A DNA stretch of 64,000 nt from Ottelia alismoides (taxonomy: Eukaryota; Streptophyta; Magnoliopsida; Alismatales; Hydrocharitaceae): assembly GCA_037367405.1 (NCBI GenBank), contig JAZKJV010000682.1, forward strand, positions 728,501-792,500, given 5' to 3'. The translations under genes and the position numbers were made by a program. Position 1 is the first letter of the stretch. Every line of letters starts with the position of its first letter. Positions 1 through 11,229 of the stretch are shown here, piece after piece. The notes below the pieces were generated by a model that made no database searches, had not been told where the DNA came from, and worked only from the letters and a program-made list of their open reading frames with translations.

Positions 1-172
1 AACATAACGAAATCCGATTAGTTTTAACGGGTAAATGGATGGAGGTTAACCACATGGTCTGTAGGGGAAGGATTAGCAAGTTTACAGAGTTGAGGGAAGA
101 ATTAGGTTTGTTTTAAAGGTGGAGGTAATTGGCAAAATTTATAGGGTCGGCCAGGTATAAATCCCAAAATTA
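1..172. repeat. Half of a MITE-like repeat
   Basis: This stretch resembles the right half of the repeat at 10766-11008. The same blocks occur in the same order: a GTTTACRGAG-like block, a TTTCAAAGGT/TTTTAAAGGT block, GGTAATT, and a GGTAWAAATCC-like end. It looks like a second, older copy cut by the window start. The class is uncertain. Confidence 0.45.
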
Positions 173-990
173 TTTCGATATGATGAATATTTGATGTTTC
201 TCCATCCTTCTTCTATCTTCTTAGCGTACCTCACATGATCTCCGAATTGTGAGGACGAGTATGATGCCATGCTCTGATGCCAATTAATCTAGAAAGAATT
301 TTCGAAAGAGGAGAGAAAGAAATCGGCACCATGAACCTTACGATTTGAGAGAAACACATAGATTTTGCTTAGAATCCACACAAAAATAACGGTCATGCGA
401 TAAAGTTGGAGATGAACTTCAAAATTCTCGTTAGTTCATAACTTCATACTCCTATAAAACCATATTAACCCCTTTATATAAAGAGGGGGAGGGATTATAA
501 AATAAATATGGAAGTTTTAGTGTTTTTATATAGTTACGCTCTTTCTAGATTATGCAATATCAGCTACGCCCTCCCTTTTTATAATATTAGTTGTTCCCTT
601 ATATTCTTACAAAAGTCACAATCCTGGCCTTTTGTAATATCAATTATTCCTCTACTTTATGGTAACAGAAAGACTACACTATGAATTTTGTAAGAAGGTA
701 CAAAAAAGGGAGGAACATAACTTATATTGTAGGAATTAAGAGGGACATAACTCTAAAAACACAGTTTTAAATAAATTGATTCCTAAAAGACTCTTAGTAG
801 CTAACTAAATCATCCACTGTAACTTTGAGACCTTCAATTGATCTTAACAGTAAAACTTAATGACAAACTTAAAATAATAAAAAAGCATGTCCTAATTTAA
901 TTAAAATCCTTAATATGTTCTTGCATCAAAATTAATCACTAGATCCATTATACGAGGAAATAATTCCTCGATCTGTCCTCATCACATCCA
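173..990. other. Unassigned AT-rich sequence
   Basis: No supported gene. All frames are broken by stops, with no recognisable protein motif, RNA gene or transposon end. Given the position before an isolated last exon, it could be intron or spacer of the gene at 3932-4451. Confidence 0.4.
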
Positions 991-1220
991 GTCATGTAGC
1001 CAGAAGGAAAATGAGAGCCATCATCAAGCTCTTGCTTGAGACAACAATAATAACCAAATATTTTCCTGAGCTCTTGGTTGAGACAACAACAATAATAACC
1101 AAATATTTTCCTACTTTAGATGAGCTCAGTCATGTAGCCAGAAGGAAAAATGAGAGCCATCTTCAAGCTCTTGGTTTAGACAACGACAATAATAACCAAA
1201 TCTTTTCCTACTTTAAACGA
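991..1220. repeat. Tandem repeat of about 138 bp, LINE tail-like
   Basis: The block beginning GTCATGTAGCCAGAAGGAAA occurs at 991 and again at 1129. A GAGACAACAAYAATAACC motif occurs three times (near 1038, 1080 and 1178). On the minus strand this motif reads as a GGTTATTATTGTTGT tail, the kind of TTG-rich 3' end carried by the LINE at 17790. It therefore probably marks the duplicated 3' tail of the minus-strand LINE remnant that follows. Confidence 0.5.
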
Positions 1221-2640
1221 GCTCAGCTGTATAGATTCTTTATGTTCAAACATATTAAATATAGGTTATACATTGATTTAAATCCAACAGTCATATGGTT
1301 TATAATTAGTCATCTTCCAATAATTTCTTAGGTCTGTCCTAACCCTCTCACAAGACTCTTCTTCTAAATTTTCACACCTTTAGACTAGAGCATGAGAAGG
1401 CTTTCTTTGCACCAGTCAAAACCACCTCAATTAGAGTTCTCTCATTTTATCTTCAATTAGTGTTAGTAAAACCTTTTATATGATACTCTTATGAAGAATT
1501 CGATGTTACTTTGAGTGGCTACCCATCTATCAGAGCATGTTCTTTTAGTAGCATCCATTCTCTGCTTCATCTTAGTTGCATCCATTCTCTACTTATGTCT
1601 ATAGTTAATTGCCAAACACTTGTTACCATAAAGCTTTATATATTTATATGTCTCACTGCAACATTATATTAAATTTCTTTGAGCTTCAAAAGTATCTTCT
1701 TATTTTAAAGAACACTGAAAGTACCTCTTCATTTCGCCTACCCTGCATTAATTCCATGAGTAGCATCTCCATATATTTTTCCATCCCAGTGAAAGGTCGA
1801 ACCTAAATATTTTAAAGCATTCTTCTTTGGAATAAAGTATGTTCCAAGCTTCGCCTCTTTACGTCTTTAACTTCATTGTCATTAAACTTATATTCTTATA
1901 CCCAGTCTTGGTTTTTGTTCATAAACCCTTACACTCTAGAGCCTCTCTATAAAGCTCAAGTTTTTTTGTTGATTTCATACTTGTCTCGTCAATGAAAACA
2001 ATATCATCTGCAAACATGCACCGTGTACCTCCCTTGTATGTGCTTTGTTAATTTGTTTGTAACTAACCTTCGATGTAAATCAATACTTGTATCAGAATGA
2101 TATGTCATCGTAGTTGGAGTCTTTCATAAATTATTGCTTAGTCATTCATATATTTTATCATGTACTAGATGCACGTAATAGGAAGCTCTCGCTTCTCTTG
2201 AATTCTCCACATGATTTATTTGGGTATAATATCATCAACCTTCTTCAAATTAATTAATACTGTATAAAGGTCCTTTGTTATTCTAAAGACCTATATAACA
2301 TCTGAGAAGGTGCATGGCTTCAGTTTTATATGTAGCGGTTACGAAACCAAATTGGTTCTTCAAAGTAAATGCTTGTTGCAAGCTCCATTCTGTTTTCCTC
2401 TTCGCAACTTCATTACATGACTCATTAAATCAGTTTAAAGGTACAATAGGGCAAAATGGTGCATACCCATGTCTCTTTTGCTCTTCTAGGAAGGTATCAC
2501 TATATCTTTTCTTCATTCATTTGGTCTCTTCTTGCTTTGTCAAATAATATTGACTAACTTTGTAAGCCATATAATTCTTTCGCCCTCTATCATCTTCCAA
2601 ACATCTACGAGAATGTCATGTGGCCCTTACTGCTTTCCCA
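1221..2640 (-). pseudogene. Degenerate LINE reverse transcriptase, antisense
   Basis: Read on the minus strand, several conserved LINE blocks survive in order but in different frames. Around 2110-2330 there is an FGF..TTEAMHLL stretch, then KKVDDI and YINDL-like blocks where family members carry the catalytic FIDLEKAYDRVP motif. Around 1985-2035 there is RTYKGG..CMFADDIVFIDET, containing the F-A-D-D active-site motif. Further down, 1330-1620 holds remnants of the C-terminal part. Stops and frameshifts are many, so it is dead. The intact FADDIV block matches the LINE in TOC75 intron 1 ([11 protein letters not shown]), so the two belong to related lineages. Boundaries are approximate. Confidence 0.7.
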
Positions 2641-3931
2641 GACTATCTTTATTAAAGTTCCCCTCATTTCATCTCTTTGAATCTTTTTATAGAAAGTATA
2701 ATTTATATGAAGTTATGTATGATCATGCTGGCAAAGTACATGCACAAATTGAAAAATGTAATAAATATATACTTAGATAGTGAACCTAACAGATAAGTAA
2801 TCTGATGCATATATATGCTGGGTCATCTTGACTGGCATATGTTCATTGTAAGCCGAGTCTCCCTCATTTTATCAAACATATGCGGATCAAATCATGATCT
2901 TACAATAAGAACACGATATTTTTCTCGATCAATCCCCTTATCCCTCATTTTTCGAGAATCTGAATGATCTTTTTTTAGTTTGATTTTGTTCAGTTGAAAT
3001 CTGGATTCTTCTATTTATTTATTTACTTCTATTCTTTATTTCATTCATTTTCATTTTCTTTACCTCTCTTTTGGACCCTTCCATCATTCCTCATGTCTTG
3101 TAGGTTTCGTACTGTAGAATGTGACCCATTTTGTCATCAAACGGTGCGGTACGAAAGAAGTCGGATTTTTTTCGAAAAGAAAGGAAATATGTGAACCATT
3201 GAGAATTTTGTTCTTCTATCCCTATCTCATAGATATGATGTTTGAATCAGTAGAGAACATTTTCATCTGTATGAATCGATCATGCACCTGAATATAAATC
3301 GGTCAAAATCATTGTCATGATCCTGACCCGTTGTATTCAAAGGCTTGGATTGGGTAGGTCTACAGGGGACGGGTCTCAGGTTTGGACCGGTGGCTGACCC
3401 CAACTATTGCTCATGCTAAGTGGAAGGTGTGGGCACAATCCTATGTCCCATGTGCAATTCTGGCAAAGAGTAAAACCAGATGTTCTGTTCTAATTTTTCT
3501 TTGCCGGATAAGTTTCGACAGGTGCGGATTTCTGAACGGCATCCTCTGGTTGGGATGCTCCTTGGTGTTTTTTGGGATTGTCATAAGTCTGGAACAATGG
3601 TGTCTTGCCAGAACAAGAAGGTAAAACAATTTGTTGTGATTTGACATAAAATGCAATGGAACAATGCTCTTCAGATCTATCAACCTTGAAAATTATTTCA
3701 TATTCATGCTCGTGTTGGGGAGCACCTGATGAGCAACTGATGTGCTTATTATTTGTTTTGTAATCCACCTATTTCTTTGGTTAATATTTTTATGGCTAGT
3801 GTCTTTAACATATATGTTTACTTGTCAAGTAATCTTTAGTAGCCTTTGATTTTTTTTAAAAAAAAACTTTTCCATATTTGAATTCCTTTTTAGTTTCAAT
3901 TGTGTTCACACTATTAAGGTGTTGCTTGCAG
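2641..3931. other. Unassigned region before the Fes1/SIL1-like exon
   Basis: Mostly T-rich non-coding sequence ending in a polypyrimidine tract and TTGCTTGCAG acceptor at 3931. A minus-strand open frame at 3490-3768 (92 codons) and overlapping plus-strand frames are visible, but none matches a family I recognise. The region is probably intron of the downstream gene. No upstream exon of the exchange factor could be identified. Confidence 0.4.
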
Positions 3932-4451
3932 GAAAGCTCTGAGTCTCACTCGATATTTATTACGTGAAAACAACTCTGATTGTGGCATTGTCACAGAACT
4001 CGGATTTCCTCGGCTAATGGTGCATCTGGTATCTAGTGATGACCCTGATGTGCGAGAGGCTGCTCTAGGTGGCCTCCTTGAACTCTCTAAGAACAGAGCA
4101 TTAGGCAGCATGGCCACTGTGGTTGGAGAAGATGACAAGTTGAAGCAGGTCCTCCAGCATCGAATAGAGAACATATGCACAATGACACATGTTGATCTTG
4201 TGGCTGCAAGAGATGAACGTCATCTGATTGACTCTTTATGGGTTTCTTGCTACAATGAGCCATCGGCACTGAGGGAAAAGGGCCTTGTCGTTCTTCCTGG
4301 GGAGGATGATCCTTCACCTCCACCAGATGTGGCAAGTGCACTATTTGAGCCGCCTGTACGTGCTAGTGCTGCTCCCAAGTCTGCATCAAATGGGGCTGAC
4401 AAGAAGGAACATAAAGCACATGTTCTTAGTCTCGGGCCTCCACCTTCTTAG
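3932..4451 (+). CDS. Hsp70 nucleotide exchange factor, Fes1/SIL1 family (last exon, partial)
   Basis: The exon opens after a TTGCTTGCAG acceptor and supplies the last base of a split codon, then reads 172 residues to TAG at 4449-4451. Visible blocks are KALSLTRYLLREN and an armadillo-type helix pair (PRLMVHLVSSDDPDVREAAL). The family's C-terminal signature follows, with DSLW..CYNEPSALREKGL and VVLPGEDD..PPDVASALFEPP. Family members bind the Hsp70/BiP ATPase domain through armadillo repeats and promote ADP release. Members occur in cytosol (Fes1) and ER (SIL1-like), and the N-terminus needed to decide is missing. A full protein is roughly 360-400 aa, so about half is absent. The upstream exons may lie beyond a long LINE-bearing intron outside the window, or the gene may be truncated. 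The exon itself shows no damage. Confidence 0.85.
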
Positions 4452-5592
4452 TTTCGGGCCGCATCCATGAAGAAATGATTTAGAAGACATGGAACATAAT
4501 ACATATGCAAGTAATGGTCAGAAGGTACAATCTTATGTTCTTGTATTTATTTTTAAGTTGCCATCATGGACCAGGAAGGTTTTACGCCCGCCCGCCTTTG
4601 GTTTTTTGCTCCTCTGTTCTTATTAAATCTTATGCACGAATGTTTTTTTAATGAACTGTTGGGATATAGAGCGTGCATAATGAAGTAGAACATTGTTAGT
4701 GAATATAAGATACATCAACAGCAGTTTCTATCCTATGATCATTTTGCTCAGGCAATCTCCAACTACAATTTAGACAATCATATATGCGTATAACTAAACA
4801 ACCATGTCCCTTTATGGACTTAAACTGACGTAAAGTTGGTGCATCTGGTTCCTTAGATGCGTCATTTTGATGCATCACAGGATCATGTACTCAGCTGCTA
4901 AGGCATGGAACATAACCCATGGATGGACGTGCTTGCTCGTTGAACGTCTTCTTTGTTTTGCTGATCGCTTTTGACCTTAGAAAAACTATGGAGTTTAACC
5001 TCGTTTGGTTGTTCATACTGCCTATTTTGGCAAGAAACTTTTAGTACTAGAGGTTATAATTTGTTTGTTCTCTCTCCCTTAATTTAAATGTGGCTTTATG
5101 GGCCAATGCCAGCTGCACGAAGAACAAAGAACGCATGATTAACCATTCTTAAAAAAACACCCATTTTTAATCCACTTAACGATCTTGAAATAAGAGGAAG
5201 AAATAACTCACTAATTACAAACAAGTACATATGACTGATCAATTGAGAAGCTTCAAGCTTTTATTTCTCTTAACAATAGATCTACATAGATACAACATAT
5301 GCTAATGCTCCGATATGCTGAAGACCCTTCAGCAATCAGGCATCAATACATCAATCAAATATGCCATTATTGGACTTCTATGGAGTTGCGATTTTTGGGT
5401 TTTCATGATTTCTTTTCCTTTTCCATCTCAAATAGTTTTGAAGAAGATTTGCCCAAATATTCAGTTCAAGTACTCCTGCAGTGTCCTCTCACCTCCCTCT
5501 CCAATTTCACCTGCACATCAATCATTCTGCTCAATTAGAACAGAAGTAACAGGAGAGAAAAACACAAAAAACCACACTGCAATCACCCCATA
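4452..5592. other. 3' flank and convergent intergenic spacer
   Basis: Lies between the stop of the Fes1/SIL1-like exon (+) and the stop of the LTI65-like gene (-), so it should carry the 3' UTRs and poly(A) regions of both convergent genes. Short open frames here are small and unrecognised. No RNA gene or clear transposon end seen. Confidence 0.6.
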
Positions 5593-7778
5593 TTAATTGC
5601 ACGATTTTGGCTCACCTGCATGAGATGTGGGGGGCATAGCATAGCTTGCGAGTTTGCGACTTGGGCAACTCCCGGAAGTAACAGAGGCCGGGAGAGATCT
5701 CGAGGTCTCCAATGTGGGCCTCTGATCTCTTCCATTATCGGAGTGAAGCATCTTCAACTGCGACTGTTTCGCTGTGGCAGAGGGGCAGGTACCTCCGTGG
5801 TAATTACCGGTGGAGATGGGTATTGTGGGAGATTCAGCACCAAGAATAAGAGTCTTCATCTTCTCCATCACACTCGCATCTGAGGCAGTACCTCTCATCC
5901 TGGGGCTTATGGCCTCAGATATGACCTGACACAATGGTGGAACCAGAAATCTAGATTTAAACATAAAAAGTACAAAATAATGATAAGTGTTGTAGAAGAA
6001 CTGGAAAGTAGATATGCTGCTGACCTGAGAGAGAGCCTTGTCGTCCTCGCCAGGCTCTAGCTTCTGTAGGAGGTACTCCTTGACGGAGACACCCTTGTCC
6101 CAGACCTGCTTGGACACGGCCTCGTCCCTTGGAGTTTGGATCTTGGAGGTGATGACCTTGGTGACCATGTTGTAGGCCGGGGTGAAGATCTCGGTCACTG
6201 TTTGAGTGAGAGTCTTGGTGGTTGCAATGGTGGTGGCAGCGGCGATGGGTTGTTGAGTGATGTTGTTACACTTGCCGTCCGGCATTTGTTTGATGAAGAT
6301 TGTAGGGCTCTGGATGTGTTGCTGGTGGTGTTCATAATCTGCCATTTCCTTGCGTGGGCTGAAGTCCGTCGTCGTAGCATCCCTGTACACCTCTGGTGCC
6401 ATCTCTGACTCATACACTGCACCCATAGATCGTTAGCAAGGTCCATGTCTAGGGTTTTTTTTTCCAGAATAAGTAGGCTTTAACATGACTTCATTCATCG
6501 ATTTCGAGGAGAGTATTTCGATGAATTTTTCTTTTATAGTTAAGGTTCTCAATGTTCTTCAATCAATAAGTAATATATCATCTTATTATTTCTTTGATTA
6601 AAAAAAGTTGTAATTAGAGGTTTGACTTGTACAAAATCATATACCATATACAATAAGTATTGTATATTTTAATCTACGGTGTCCCTTGCTCTCCTCCCCC
6701 CTCCCCCTTCATTCCATTCAAACATAACCATGATAAATTAGATTATAATGAGTTTAACTATATTAGAAGGATGGAAGTTTTCGTATAATTAATTTTGATC
6801 TTCGGAACCTCTTAAGAAACAAGTTGACTCTTAGATTGTTTATTTTATATACTGCAGGTCCAACTTAGAAATGTTAATTCATGATTAATTAGGGGAGGGA
6901 TTTAGCTATATGAGAACTATGTCTCAAGCTTATAAGCTTAAGCATCTTGCAGTGATGCCTTGATTTTCTTGCGTGTTATGAAGCATCAATGAACCTTTTA
7001 CATATATGGACATTGTAGATTAGAATGTAATATATCGATGTTGTATTCTGGAATCATCGTTGGATGATGATCCAATGGATAGCGTTTAAAAAGACTGGCT
7101 TTAGATTGGGGTGGATTGGGGTAACCTGATTGGAATAGTAGCTGTTTGGGATGGTTATGAGGGTTGGAGAGGGTTGGAATAAAGAATGTGATGTGATGTC
7201 ACTATGATTTGTGATAGAATTCCATTCCATGAAAAGAGAGGGATAAACCGGGTTACCCCGGGGTAACCCGAGGGTAACCCGGTTACCAAACGAGCCCTAC
7301 GAGTTGCTAAGGTACACCACAAGGTGAAATGGTATGTATGGGTTCACTAAACCTGAGGACTAGCTAAGTGCTTCAGCGAGCAAATAGAAAGGGGAAAGGA
7401 TGTATCGTACTTGGTGCACCGTGGAATTCGGGATCCTCCTCATCGTCAATATCGTCGTCTTCCTCGAGACTGACCCCCCATGGTGGGGTGTTATCACCGA
7501 TGCCCTCGTGGCCGTGCTTCTTCTTGTGCAGGATGTTCCTCCATCGCTTGGCCTTCTCCTTGACCTTGGTGAGCACCGACTTCTTCTCATGGTGATGTCC
7601 ATGATCTTCCTCGTATTCATGGCTCCTTGTCATGGCAGCATGCGTCTCTGCAGATCCTGAAAGCCATAGAAACAGCTGCTATATTTCATCTTGCTTGTGA
7701 GGCAGCAAAGATAAAAAGTCGAGGGGATTAACCGTGGAAGAGGTGAGCTTCTCCAGAGGGCCTCTCAAGCTGAGCCAT
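5593..7778 (-). CDS. Low-temperature-induced 65 kDa protein-like (LTI65/CAP160/RD29 family)
   Basis: Four exons on the minus strand: 7778-7733, 7656-7411, 6416-6025 and 5925-5593, all with GT..AG introns (76, 994 and 99 nt), joining to 338 aa. The start MAQLERPSG at 7778 lies about 43 bp below a TATA box. Exon 2 holds the family's N-terminal block: a His/Glu run, then KKSVLTKVKEKAKRWRNIL and an acidic stretch ending EDPEFHGAP. Exon 3 opens MYESE and ends with the conserved repeat VSVKEYLLQKLEPGEDDKAL. Exon 4 begins VISEAISPRM and soon diverges. Family members are hydrophilic, largely disordered proteins induced by cold, drought and abscisic acid; their biochemical role is not settled. At 338 aa it is much shorter than RD29A/B (over 600 aa). 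The last splice choices and C-terminus are the least certain part. Confidence 0.85.
7080..7305. mobile_element. Probable Tourist-like MITE in LTI65-like intron 2
   Basis: A GGTTACC/GGTAACC-rich stretch ends GGTTACCAAACGAGCCC followed by TAC. The reverse complement of that end, GGGCTCGTTTGGTAACC, is a typical Tourist-type terminus (compare the elements at 13217-14353). The left end is degenerate and no clean target-site duplication was found. The element occupies part of the 994-nt second intron. Confidence 0.45.
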
Positions 7779-7820
7779 CTCTACTCCCTTCCTTCCAACC
7801 TCATCTCCTTTGGGGTTCCC

Positions 7821-7830
7821 TATTTATAGC
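7821..7830 (-). promoter_or_regulatory. TATA box of the LTI65-like gene
   Basis: On the minus strand the sequence reads GCTATAAATAGGG, 43-52 bp upstream of the proposed start codon at 7778. This fits a short leader and supports that ATG. No ACGT core (ABRE) and no CCGAC core (DRE/CRT) was seen in about the 280 bp further upstream. Confidence 0.65.
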
Positions 7831-9685
7831 TTTGCAATTGGCAATCTAATGGCTGTTGAAGTGCTTATTCGTAGACCTCACATTTCCTAAGCGGAAACCT
7901 GAGATTAGAGGCTTCCCCTTAACTCGAGGGATCCCTATAGTCTTCCTCTCCTTTGTCTTGAAAGCATATATTGTCTCTTTTGGTGCCAACCTCCTCGTCC
8001 ATCTCTGGTCTTTGTAAGTTCACCATGATCCATGTAAGCTTAGTCTTTGCATCACTTGTGCCTCTCTCCAAGGGTCTGCAAAACTAGACGGTCCAGATGT
8101 AAATACAATAATTACATGGGTTATGATGTAACTGAACAATTTATTATATAGGGGTCATGATGTAAAAATCGCCTTTCCTTAATGTTGCTTTTAATAATTA
8201 AAGGTTACCAAGGAATATTTTCCATTAATTGATACTCTCTAAATTCACAACAATTATTGTATTCGTTATTGTATTTTTAGCAACGAATCATATAATGATG
8301 ATTATCCGTTAACTTTTTAATGTGGAAAAAGGCTTTGTTGTTGTTTTTATTGTATCCCTTGACTTTTTATTTGATATGTTGTTAATTTCGAAATGGTTAA
8401 TACAATCTTTTAATGGAAAACGTTAATGGATAGTCGATTTTATATAAAATTTTTTGTTGCGAGCCTTACAAAATCGGAAGATGATTTTGCAATGTTTAAG
8501 ATTCGTTGTTATATGTTTAACATGAGAAGATATGGCAATAATTTTGTAATGAATATTGTATTTGATGTATACTTCGAAATGATATGGAAACACCGATCGC
8601 GGAGAAATCTAATTGCGTTATTAATCAGTAAAGAAAGGAATTTAATTTTCTCTCTCTCTCTCTCTGATTTTTTTTCTAGGAAAAAAAAGGATTACGACCA
8701 ACATATCGAAATATGAACGACCATTGGGATTGTGTACGATCATTTAGAATTCTTGCACATATCTCCCCTTGTCTATTCTCATAATTATAGTCTGAATTCT
8801 CCATAATTGCGAATTACACTCCGATCTCCTAAACAGCGGCTCCCTCCTACAAGTTAACCTCATGGTGTTGCTTCACTCATTAACCTAACCACCTCTTGAT
8901 GTTGATCTAACTAGATAAAAATAATATAGATTTTTACTTAAAAAATATTATCCAAAATAAAAAGGGTGGATGGTTTCTTCTCGGATTAGGAACCACGACT
9001 CGATGGTTATGTAGGTGGTGATGGCAGTGACTGCAATCACCACCTGGTGGTATGCCACCAGATGTGTAAATCCGCTGTGGAGTTGGAGGGAGGCGTCAAC
9101 CTCATAAGCGAGATGAGCAGTGGTTGTGATGAACCATGGACTCACGCAAAGGAACTAAGACTCTGATAACATCGGCCACTATTGTGCTTGGACAGTGGTG
9201 TACAAGCGGGGGAGATGAGGCATGGTCGGCGAAGCAGATTCGAGGATCCTCTGTTGGTTGGACTTGGAGTATGTGGCGAGGGCATTAGATGGTCGTAACT
9301 GTTATAGTAAAAGCAGGCCTTCATGGATGTTGTTTTCTGTGTAGGGGACAAGGTGATCAAGAGCGGCTGTGGTGGCCTCGCTTGGCTTTGCTCGGCCAAG
9401 AGTATTGTAAAGTAGGCAACGTTGAAGCTCGGAGAGTGGCAACGCAGATGAAGGGAACAGTGTTGAGGGACAAAGTTCGATGACTCCCAGGCAGAGAGCA
9501 CCCATGCAAGGTGGCAACTATGATAAAACAACAGCTTTGTTTGGTCATAATTGGTCGCGGAGGTGAGTCCAATAGTGGGTGATGTTTCCCACAGTTGAGG
9601 AAGAAGGTGGTGGTTCGCATGCCTCTACAAATAGTTCTCCCCTAAACTGCGGCGACAAGGAGGAGGCGTGAGCGGAGGTCATCAC
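7831..9685. other. LTI65-like promoter and unassigned spacer
   Basis: The first few hundred bases are the upstream region of the LTI65-like gene. A (TC)n run lies at 8649-8666. The part at about 8990-9660 is richer in GC than its surroundings and has overlapping open frames on both strands, the longest 129 codons at 9142-9531 (-). None shows a domain I recognise, and the composition may reflect an old transposon or captured fragment. Confidence 0.4.
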
Positions 9686-10605
9686 TGATATGAGTCAAGA
9701 TTTGAAATCTCGATTTCGTTTCAGTCCTCTCTAAAATCGAAATTTCAGGAAATTTTGATCGATTCGGTGGAAATGTCTAAAATGGTTCATAAGTTATTAC
9801 AACAATAAATAATTTACGAATATACACTTATATCACACACATTGCTCATGTATGCACATTGTATCACACATATCAATCATATCGGCCAAATCGATGTTAA
9901 TGTTCATTCTTGACTAATATATATTGGAAATTGATATCATCCAATCCAAAATCTTAAAACAACAATAGCTAACAAATGCACACTTATATCACACACTTTT
10001 CTCATCCGTATGCCTTATATCATACAATATAGGTCATATTAGATATATTATTGAGCTGACTGATAGATACTGGAAATTGCAATCAAAATAACTAAGTTAA
10101 CAACACTTAGAAGACATCTTTTTGTTCATAAAAATAGACGAACATTTTGATTCTAAAACGTAGATGATGATTAATTAAACAATATTTTGTTCATAGAAAT
10201 AACTGTTGTGGACAAAGTTCTAAAGAATTACAAACTTACAATAAAGATGCATCTATTTATGAAGATAAATGACAAACGAATGGAACGAACAAGCTATATC
10301 ATGTATATAGAAGCTATAGAGTTGTCTCATCTCCATTGCTTAATCCCTAAGGGGAGGAAGCTCCTCAAGTTGAATAATCGTTGTATGTACCCCATGTCGC
10401 ACCATAACCTACAAGATGAGGAATAATCCAGGAAATTTTGTATTGAAACCCATGAATTTCAACTGAAATGGGACGATATGTCAAAATATCATTGAACTTT
10501 CAGTGAAATCTGAGAAATCAGCATATATAGGAGTTTCGATACCCATGACCTGTCGAAATCGAAATTTGGGCAAAATTTTGCGAAATTTCAATCCATGATA
10601 TGAGT
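9686..10605. mobile_element. Mutator-like MITE, 900 bp, with 10-bp target duplication
   Basis: TGATATGAGT flanks the element on both sides (9686-9695 and 10596-10605). The element itself is 9696-10595. Its ends form imperfect inverted repeats: CAAGATTTGAAATCTCG on the left against CATGGATTGAAATTTCG from the right. A target duplication of 9-10 bp with GAAATTTCG-rich termini fits the Mutator superfamily. No transposase is encoded, so it is non-autonomous. Sequence like its terminus recurs at 24480-24590. Confidence 0.8.
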
Positions 10606-10765
10606 ATTGGTGGCGTAGATGGGAGGAGGGAAAGGTTGGGCAGCATTGTGGAAAAGGGGAGATGATACCTTCTACCAAATCATCCAATCATCGATGATAC
10701 CTCGGTGTCCGATCCGTAACTGAAGATTTAGTCATGTGATCTAAGCTTGTAAATCACATTTTTTT

Positions 10766-11008
10766 GAATTTTTACCTTACAAACCTTAGAAACTTGTTAA
10801 ATTACCTCTACGCCCTTTTCCATAACGTAAATATCACATTGTTCTCGTAAACTACCCCAAGAGCCCCCATGAGTTTCAAATAGATTAACCATAGGGTTCA
10901 AGAGATAAGAGTTAGCATGTTTACGGAGCGAGGGGGAATTACGTTGTTTCAAAGGTCGGGAAGGTAATTTACAAAGCTTATAGGGTTCGTCTGGTGTGGT
11001 AAAAATCC
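10766..11008. mobile_element. MITE-like repeat with inverted ends
   Basis: Begins GAATTTTTACC and ends GGTAAAAATCC, an 11-bp inverted pair with one mismatch. Similarity between the arms continues inward (TTGTTAAATTACC against TTTGTAAATTACC). The T-rich flanks make the target duplication ambiguous. A half-copy is present at 1-172. Confidence 0.55.
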
Positions 11009-11229
11009 ATATTTTTTTCCAATAGCTTTTTTAAAATAATTGAGTTATCTGTGTAAATATACAACTCATATAGTGATGCAGTTTATCGACACGACTTATC
11101 ATGATTTCGGAGTTACAAACCTAGGTCATGCTTCACTCAGTTGGGCTTTCCTGCTAATATTTCTCTGTACTATGAATTGAATATCTGATTTTGTTATTCT
11201 ACTTATATTTAAATCTTGCAAAGTATCTT

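Noticed and set aside
1011..1331. Plus-strand 106-codon frame with repeated TTIITKYF units
   Set aside because: It is the antisense of a duplicated LINE tail.
3490..3768. Minus-strand 92-codon frame, coding-like in composition
   Set aside because: No family recognised, no splice context or start context stands out, and plus-strand frames overlap; kept only as unassigned.
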